DNA of 64,000 bases from Xylaria sp. FL1777. Lineage: Eukaryota > Ascomycota > Sordariomycetes > Xylariales > Xylariaceae. Of this stretch, positions 58,055-64,000 are shown in pieces. Both the position numbers and the translations under genes were made by a program. The notes beneath the pieces were generated by a model, which saw nothing but the letters and a program-made list of their open reading frames with translations, was not told the DNA's origin and did no database searches. The DNA is taken from assembly GCA_022578965.1 (NCBI GenBank), contig MU400535.1, positions 248,001-312,000 of the forward strand. The letters run 5' to 3'. Numbering within the stretch: the first letter of the stretch is position 1; each line of letters begins with the position of its first letter.

Positions 58055-60532
58055 TCACATCTGCATCTCCTCGCCAATACCAGGCAGTCCGTGTGTAATG
58101 TTGCCCATGTTGAAGCCCATCTGATTACTGGACAGGTTCGCTCGGATGCTTGCTGCTTGGGCCTGAATCTCACAAGCTGACGAATGTTGTTTGTGCTATG
58201 CAGAAGGTTAGCCCAATGTGTCATGCAGGTATCCATAATGTGTAAAGTTCTTACGTATTTCAGCCCATTTAGGTTCTTATAACGTTTATGGCAGTACTCG
58301 CATTTGTGAGGCTTCTCTTTCTCCATTCCCGTCTCGCCAGGATATGGTGCAGAAGTCTCCGGATTAACAATCGAAAAGGTACCATCCCCATTTTCGTGGA
58401 GCTGTTGGTTCTGGTGACCATGTTGTTTGTGGTACCTAGGTCGGTTAGCAACACATTCCTGTGGCAAAGCTAAAAACACGCTAGGACGCAAAACCTACTT
58501 CAGACCGTTCTGATTCTTGTAAGCTTTCTCACATCCGATCACGGGGCACTTGAAAGGTTTGTCTTCTTCCGGGGGCATAGTAAATGTCTCTGGGTTCGCG
58601 ATGGCCCTTTGCAATGCAGCTAAATGCGTAGGATCAGTAATGTTTGGGAATTGACTTTGATCTAGGCCGAATTGTGCCATTTGCTGCTGAAGCGCCCGTT
58701 GCTGATTAGCTGACGTGCCGTTCGGGCTATATAGTCTCTTGGCCGGGTCTTGGATGAAGAATTCCGACAAAGCCGAGCTGTTCAGATTCCCGACTGCGCT
58801 GTTGAGGTCCATGAAGTCGAGAGCAGAGTTATCGATGACACCGTCTGGTGTACCGCCTATGCCGGATTGATTGGTCGTGAGCGTTGGAGTGTTAACAGAC
58901 GATACTGTGGGGTTATTCTGGTAACCGAAGCCAGAGGCACCGGGCGTTGGCGGTTGCGAGGTTCGCAAGGCCTGCGGTAAGCCTGAGCTGTTTAGCTGCA
59001 GCTGGGGCCTTTGCTGCCCGAACATCTGGCGTGTCTGTTGGATGGTCCTGTGGCTGCTATCGTCCAGTTCCATCATTCCGACGGCGTCGTCCATCTCCAT
59101 ATCACCTACGGCGTCCATATCATCGTTGGATTGCATACTACCCAACTGTGACTGCTTATTGGAGTCCATGCCCATCGATTGCCTGCCCCCATGCATGCTC
59201 CCGAAGGCCATGCCGGAAGCACCATTGTTCCCCCCTATCCGGTTCGGTTGACCAAAGTTCATCTGACCTTGATTCTGGAAAACTTGGGAGTCCGGGCGGC
59301 CGGAGCCCATGGAGATAGAAGGCCGGCTACTAACAGAAAGCCTATGGGGCATGCGAACGCCACTGCCATTGCGACTACCCTGGCCATTTGCTCCTGTATG
59401 AACCGTCTCATAGTGACGCAACAGGTCGTGCATCGTATCTAGCTTGAGATCGCAGCATACAAAGTCGCGTAGGTATTCGGCTTCCATCTTGGGAATATAT
59501 GAATTTGAATGAAACGAAGGCGATTGGGCCACGCCGGCGAATGGTGAGGTGCCAGTCATCGCAAGGCTATCACAAGACACACGGTTAGCTTCAATGGCCT
59601 AAAGGTGCATTTACTTCTAAAAGAAATGTCCAAGACTTTATCACATGTCTTCGACAATTCTCTTACGCAGGGGGGAGGTCCGACGATAGAGAACAGCAAA
59701 CTTACTCATCCCTAATGAAACTTCCGACAGAAAGGCCACCCCAACTCATCCCGTTCATCAAACTGCCAGCTAAGCTTTCGCGCCGTCCTCGATTCGCATT
59801 TTCGCGGTTGGGGTTGATCATGGAGATGGGCTTGGGCCCAGCACTGACGAACGAATCCTGACGAGTGCGGCCGATGGCCGAGTCCAGCGTCGGGCCGGTA
59901 GTCATGTCGACGTCGACGCCGTGAGAAAAGCTATTGTCGTCACAGGGAGCCAGGAACTCGAACTCAAAGTCGTTGGCAGAGTCGAACGATGCCAAGTGTG
60001 AGCTGCAGGCGTTGGGTGGGCCGGGGATGCGGATGGGCTTGGACGACCGGCCAGGAGACTTGGTGCGATCAGTCAGACCGAAGTGATCGACAGGAGTAGT
60101 CGGCTGTGGCGAAGGGGAAGGGGAGGTGAGGGAGTGGGAAGAGGCGGGAGTGGGAGCAGCAGTCGAAGCAACAGCGACAGCGGCGGCGACAGCGGGAGAG
60201 GAGGAGGAGGTGGTGGTAGTGGATGAAGAGGAGGGATGGGAAATATTATTATGGGTAGCAGCAGCAGTGTGGTGGTTAGGATTATTATTTTGGATCGCCT
60301 TTAGGGACTGGGACCGGGACTGGGATTGGGACTGGGACTTGTATTGGGACTTGGACTGGGACCTGGACTTGGACTTGGACTTGGACCTCATCTCGTCGGT
60401 CCCGCGACGGCTGCTGGGAGGTGATGACTGGTCGTGGTCGGTCCAACGGCCTGGCTGGGTGCTAGAGGTAGTAGTGCCAGCATGGCCAGCAGGCGCCGCA
60501 GCAAACCACTGGCCCAAGAAGCCCTGGCTCAT
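58055..60532 (-). CDS. sfp1: Sfp1-like C2H2 zinc-finger transcription factor
   Basis: Four exons (60532-59706, 59566-58499, 58435-58255, 58195-58055; introns 139, 63 and 59 nt) give 738 residues. Two C2H2 fingers lie at the C-terminus, each split by an intron at the same GLK|YHKQH position: CPVIGCEKAYKNQNGLKYH (C-x4-C) and CEYCHKRYKNLNGLKYH (C-x2-C). A third, divergent finger-like segment FVCCDLKLDTMHDLLRHYETVH sits near the middle. The rest is low complexity: Ser/Lys/Gln dipeptides (49-76), Ser/Thr runs, Gln-rich and Met/Asp-rich stretches. In yeast, Sfp1 links nutrient/TOR signalling to ribosomal-protein gene expression; a similar nuclear role is inferred. The ATG at 60532 (MSQGF) is the first in frame; the upstream in-frame extension has none. 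Confidence 0.87.
60303..60386 (-). repeat. Coding hexanucleotide repeat (Ser-Lys/Ser-Gln dipeptides)
   Basis: An approximately 84-bp run of GGACTT/GGACTG/GGACCT-type hexamers (plus strand) encodes alternating Ser with Lys, Gln or Arg at residues 49-76 of the Sfp1-like protein. Its near-perfect period makes it a likely length-variable site. Confidence 0.85.
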
Positions 60533-60654
60533 GATTGGCAGGGCAAGGATCAAGAGACACTTGCTCTGGGCTGCTTGGGAGTTGTGGTACGGTACCTACA
60601 GTACGGCGTGCGGTAGGTACCCAAGTATACCGTATAGATAGATGGGGTGTAGCG

Positions 60655-60748
60655 TGTTGGGTGGTGTAAGTATACTAGGTAGGTTAGGTACTTAGTATAG
60701 TGCTAGGTAGGTAGTGGGTAGTTAGGTAGTTAAGTAGTTAGGTAGTGT
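60655..60748. repeat. TAGGTA/TTAGGTAG-rich degenerate array
   Basis: About ten copies of TAGGTA, TTAGG or AGTTAGG words in 94 bp, upstream of the Sfp1-like gene. They resemble the dispersed TACCTAGGTA words elsewhere. They are not a regular TTAGGG telomere array. Confidence 0.75.
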
Positions 60749-61388
60749 GGATTACAGCTGTAGTGACCTGGTCGTGGCACGGCCGTGGGTTGCGCAGGTG
60801 GATTGGTGGGACGGGTGGAGTCCTTGGGTACTGCACCGCACACTGTCGATTCGTTGGGAGCAGCAGCGGCGCCCGCGACCCTCCTCGGAAGACAGGACCA
60901 GAAGCAGGAGCAGCAGGAGGAGCAGCAGCAGGAGCCAGGAGCGGAAGCAGATTGTGCGATTTCCCGCACACGCACGCGCTGGTGTGTGTGCTTGCACAGT
61001 AGCGCGAACAGTAGGATGGATGTCCTATTATCGGCTTGCCAGGACCGCCGCTATTGGACCGCCGCGGCACGATACCAGGATATTAGTAAGAACAAACTAG
61101 GAATCAGAGCCGGGATACACGATATCCTCGAGGCAATTCGAACGTGGATGGTACAGCACTCATCAGCTGACGGGCAGGAGGAAACAGATAGCGAATTGGC
61201 GAATCCCAAAGCTCGAGGAAACTCGAGAGTGTATGAAGATGGTAATGATTAGTATCGAAAATGCGAAAACCGGTCAACAGCCCGTGGGTTTGGGGGTTGC
61301 TGGGATGGACAGCCACGTAGAAATAATCCTGGTAGCGGGATGATAGGAATAGGGCAGCGGGCGTACGGTGGGAGCGCACCCGGGCGAG

Positions 61389-61443
61389 TGATGATGATGT
61401 GGTGGTGGTGGTAGTAGTAGTGGTAGTGGTGATGATGATGATG
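61389..61443. repeat. Trinucleotide repeat (ATG/GTG/GTA)n
   Basis: About 55 bp of consecutive GAT, GGT and AGT-type triplets in four blocks. Non-coding; the complementary frame gives a His/Tyr run. Confidence 0.85.
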
Positions 61444-64000
61444 GCAAGATGGCGACGACGGCGTTAAGAGCATGCAGGAGGTACCCTGGTACTTAGGTAC
61501 ACTATCCGGGTATCTCGATCCAGCGACAAGGTACCTCGTCCGTCTGAACCATGCAGCCCAGCTGAGTCACAGCTTTAAGTTCAACGTCAACGCTGTGCCG
61601 ACAGTGGCGGAACTGCACATGTGCGTTCAGGAGGGTCCAAGGTTGGTACCTAGTCGAGTCAAGCACTGTACCTCGGCGAGTGCAGTGGGTACCGAGCTGA
61701 GCAGGTACCTATACGCAGTATGTAAACGGTGTAGGTAGGGTGCATCGATGATACAAGCAGGCAAGTAGGACGAACAGATACCCGCGGCCTGGCTTGGATC
61801 AATCAGGCACACCAGTTACGTTTGCTCCCGGGGTTTTGGCCTGAACGCGCTCTCCAACTACCGACGTCTGCGCTCGACGGCGGTTAGGCAGCGCTTTGTG
61901 TCGGCGTCGCGTCGCGTAGTACAATGGTAAGTGAACGCGCAAATGGCCAATGGAGCAAGCAGTAGAGCCGATCCTTCGTAAACTCGAGATGGCGAGTTGC
62001 TAGGCGGCCGCAGGATGGGACTTCAGGAGCCGGCCGAGTTGGGCTCGGTATGTGGTCCCGCGATACCAACGCTGGCTGACAGGGTAATGTACCGCGCCGC
62101 CCTGATGCCGGGGTGTAGTAAGTGTGTAAGTGTGTAATGACTCGTGCGAAAGGCTTGTGCGGTAGAAATAAATCCCTAGGTACCGTGATCCTGACCGCAA
62201 GCACGGCGATGGTCGTGTTGCTACTGCCGTTGCCGCTGTTGCATCCAAATGTCAGCCCGGCTGGCGAGGGAATCGATCGCAGCTCCCGTCGAGTGCTGCG
62301 ACCCCGTGGCGATGTGGGATGCGGCCCGGAACACCCACGTGTGGCGATTTGCTGAAATCGCCTTAGACACCGGCAGCAAAACTGAAGAAACCGAGCGTGT
62401 CGCCTTCCAGCGACAAAGCGTACACTCGACCCTGTAGAGATGGGAGTTCAAACCCTATTTGACCGGGCCGCCTTCGTCTGGCTGTGCGTTTGTTTAAACT
62501 ACCTGCTCTGTCGCCCGAGGCAGGGTTGCAACGGCTGCACTGGTCCTATCGAGTTCGTTTGTTGTTCTGACTCAGGCTACCGTAGCATTCATTACCATAT
62601 ACGGAGGACGAGATGCATCGGTGGGTGAGACAGTAGGAAGGGCTGTCAGATGGAAGGTCGCAATCTGGATTCAGAGTTGGCAGCGTTGCAGACGACAAGA
62701 CCCCCCAAAAGACGAGGACGGGTTGCTTGATTGCTGGCTCAAATACCAGTGTTATGGTTCGCCAGTCTGTGCTCCGAGTGAATACATATGTAGGTAGGAC
62801 CAAAACAATACCTGCGCAGTATGTAACCCCATTGCCGAGTTTAATACCTACCTACATACGTGTATCTACAATGACAGCTGCACCAACGAACTCTGGCCCA
62901 CCTCTCCTGATTGATGGGACAAGGCAAGGTTGCATTGGTAGTATAATCCTATCTATCATTGCCTATCCAGTCTCTGGACCAAACGCGATCAGCTATCCCG
63001 ATCTTGATAGGCGGCACTACCTACACGCATTATCTACCAACAATACTCGTGCTCCCAACCCCTATACCCTTTTAAGGCACCTACTGATATACATTTACAT
63101 GTGTTGGTCACTTGTATGACATAATTGCCGGAACTTTGGATCCCCATGTGTTACGCATTATACATTCCACCTCGGGACGGCGGGAGGCATATAGTATATC
63201 GGAATATGTAAATGTCGTATATACAGTTCACGAATCGCGAATAGCCTATAGTTCATGATGCATGACATAAGAGCGAACCTTAGAAGTGAAATGCGCTTCA
63301 TAGATAAGGTTATTCTCGTAGTATATGCGTATGTGCCCCTCGTTGCGGACAGCATCTCACCAGTCAATTCTCCTATCACCAAATATACAGAGTTAAGAAT
63401 ACAATTATACACACTTACCTAGGTACTCTCTATCTACACTACACTACAATTACTGTACTATGCTACCTAGAAAATGTAAAATGTCTATTATAGCTGGGCA
63501 GCGGGTACCTATGCAGTTACACTACCTACTTAGTGAATACTGAGTAAGATAGAGATAGACAGACCCAAGCTGCACTAACAGCCACGAAGGAATTCTGATT
63601 AATGAGCCGGCGTGACACAATATGAACTGCGAAGACGTAAGCCGAGCATTAGATCAACCAGTTCCATTATTCGGGTTCCAGGCTACAAGTTCTTGTTTGA
63701 CCGATGCAAACAGTTTGCTGTTCAAGCCAACATTCCAGTTGAAGCTCGGGTCCTGTTATCCCGAGATGTCTCTTATCGACTACATCGACTACTTACCTTA
63801 GGTATCAAGAAGCGTGCAATCAGAAGTAAAGCGGTGAGCTTACATGCATGCATATTATGATGAACTGCTCAGTAGTGCATACCACGCTACTGTAGTCGAA
63901 AATGAGGAGGCGGCTTAGGCGTTGTTATCAATCAGGTAGATTCGTTCAAACGCAGCATCATATTGTACATACACTATATTATACATACATCGACGAAGCA

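Larger units (their letters stand above)
60533..64000. other. Non-coding end region, 3.5 kb
   Basis: Upstream region of the Sfp1-like gene and window end; no gene is supported. Overlapping frames around 60738-61252 on both strands come from a GCA/GGA-rich, stop-poor stretch. TAGG-rich DNA fills 60655-60748. A trinucleotide array is at 61389-61443. The frame at 63612-63860 (+) starts at GTG and shows no domain. Confidence 0.5.

Noticed and set aside
60126..60641. 171-codon plus-strand frame with Asp-Trp repeats
   Set aside because: It is the complement of the Ser-Lys/Ser-Gln coding repeat of the Sfp1-like gene and has no independent support.
60655..60748. Interstitial telomere repeat
   Set aside because: The units are TAGGTA/TTAGGTAG and irregular; there is no run of TTAGGG.
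60738..61252. Several overlapping frames on both strands, up to 155 codons
   Set aside because: All arise from a stop-poor GCA/GGA-rich stretch; none has a domain, and they exclude one another.
61905..61975. tRNA-like A-box (GTAGTACAATGGTAAG)
   Set aside because: No B-box (GGTTCGAxxCC) at the right distance and no acceptor-stem pairing was found.
1..64000. CRISPR arrays, operons, bacterial-type ribosome sites
   Set aside because: The DNA is eukaryotic with spliceosomal introns; no regularly spaced repeat-spacer structure was seen.

Overview
The window is nuclear DNA of a filamentous ascomycete (Pezizomycotina, most probably a Sordariomycete). The evidence is short spliceosomal introns (mostly 48-140 nt, GT-AG, with CTGAC/CTAAC-type branch sites), long intergenic spacers, and gene types found there: an L-arabinitol 4-dehydrogenase, a LaeA-family methyltransferase, a hydrolase-NACHT-WD40 NLR and an Sfp1 zinc-finger factor. 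The order cannot be fixed from sequence alone. Dispersed TACCTAGGTA-like words are a strong compositional signature of the spacers. All exon models were built by hand from splice signals, reading frame and remembered family conservation; no database search was run.

Layout. 0-11 kb: HYPK-like NatA cofactor (+), a four-exon microsomal cytochrome P450 (+), and a CAX-type Ca2+/H+ antiporter (+) whose first 194-nt gap is best read as two introns around a 3-nt microexon. 12-19.7 kb: an intronless SPRY protein with eight Pro-rich decapeptides (+) and a 1,623-residue alpha/beta-hydrolase-NACHT-WD40 NLR (-). 20.8-29.5 kb: a six-exon ketosamine (fructosamine) kinase needing two GC-AG introns (+), an MFS DHA1 transporter (-), L-arabinitol 4-dehydrogenase (+), and mitochondrial ATP synthase subunit g (+). 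29.5-47.2 kb: mostly empty, with one seven-exon LaeA-like methyltransferase (-) at 35.5-36.9 kb. 47-60.5 kb: a block of core genes: TFIIA large subunit (-), Cdc20 (-), a Ral2-like Kelch/BTB protein (+), and Sfp1-like zinc-finger factor (-). 60.5-64 kb: no gene recognised.

The genes do not form a pathway or operon. Core genes (transcription initiation, anaphase control, Ras signalling, ribosome-biogenesis control, ATP synthase, N-acetylation) sit beside accessory genes (P450, NLR, ketosamine kinase, MFS pump, LaeA-like regulator). The most unusual observations are about gene structure: the 3-nt microexon in the antiporter, two GC donors in the ketosamine kinase (one decides whether the ATP-binding lysine is kept), a 585-nt first intron in TFIIA carrying a compact set of promoter words, and a LaeA-like gene isolated between two gene deserts.
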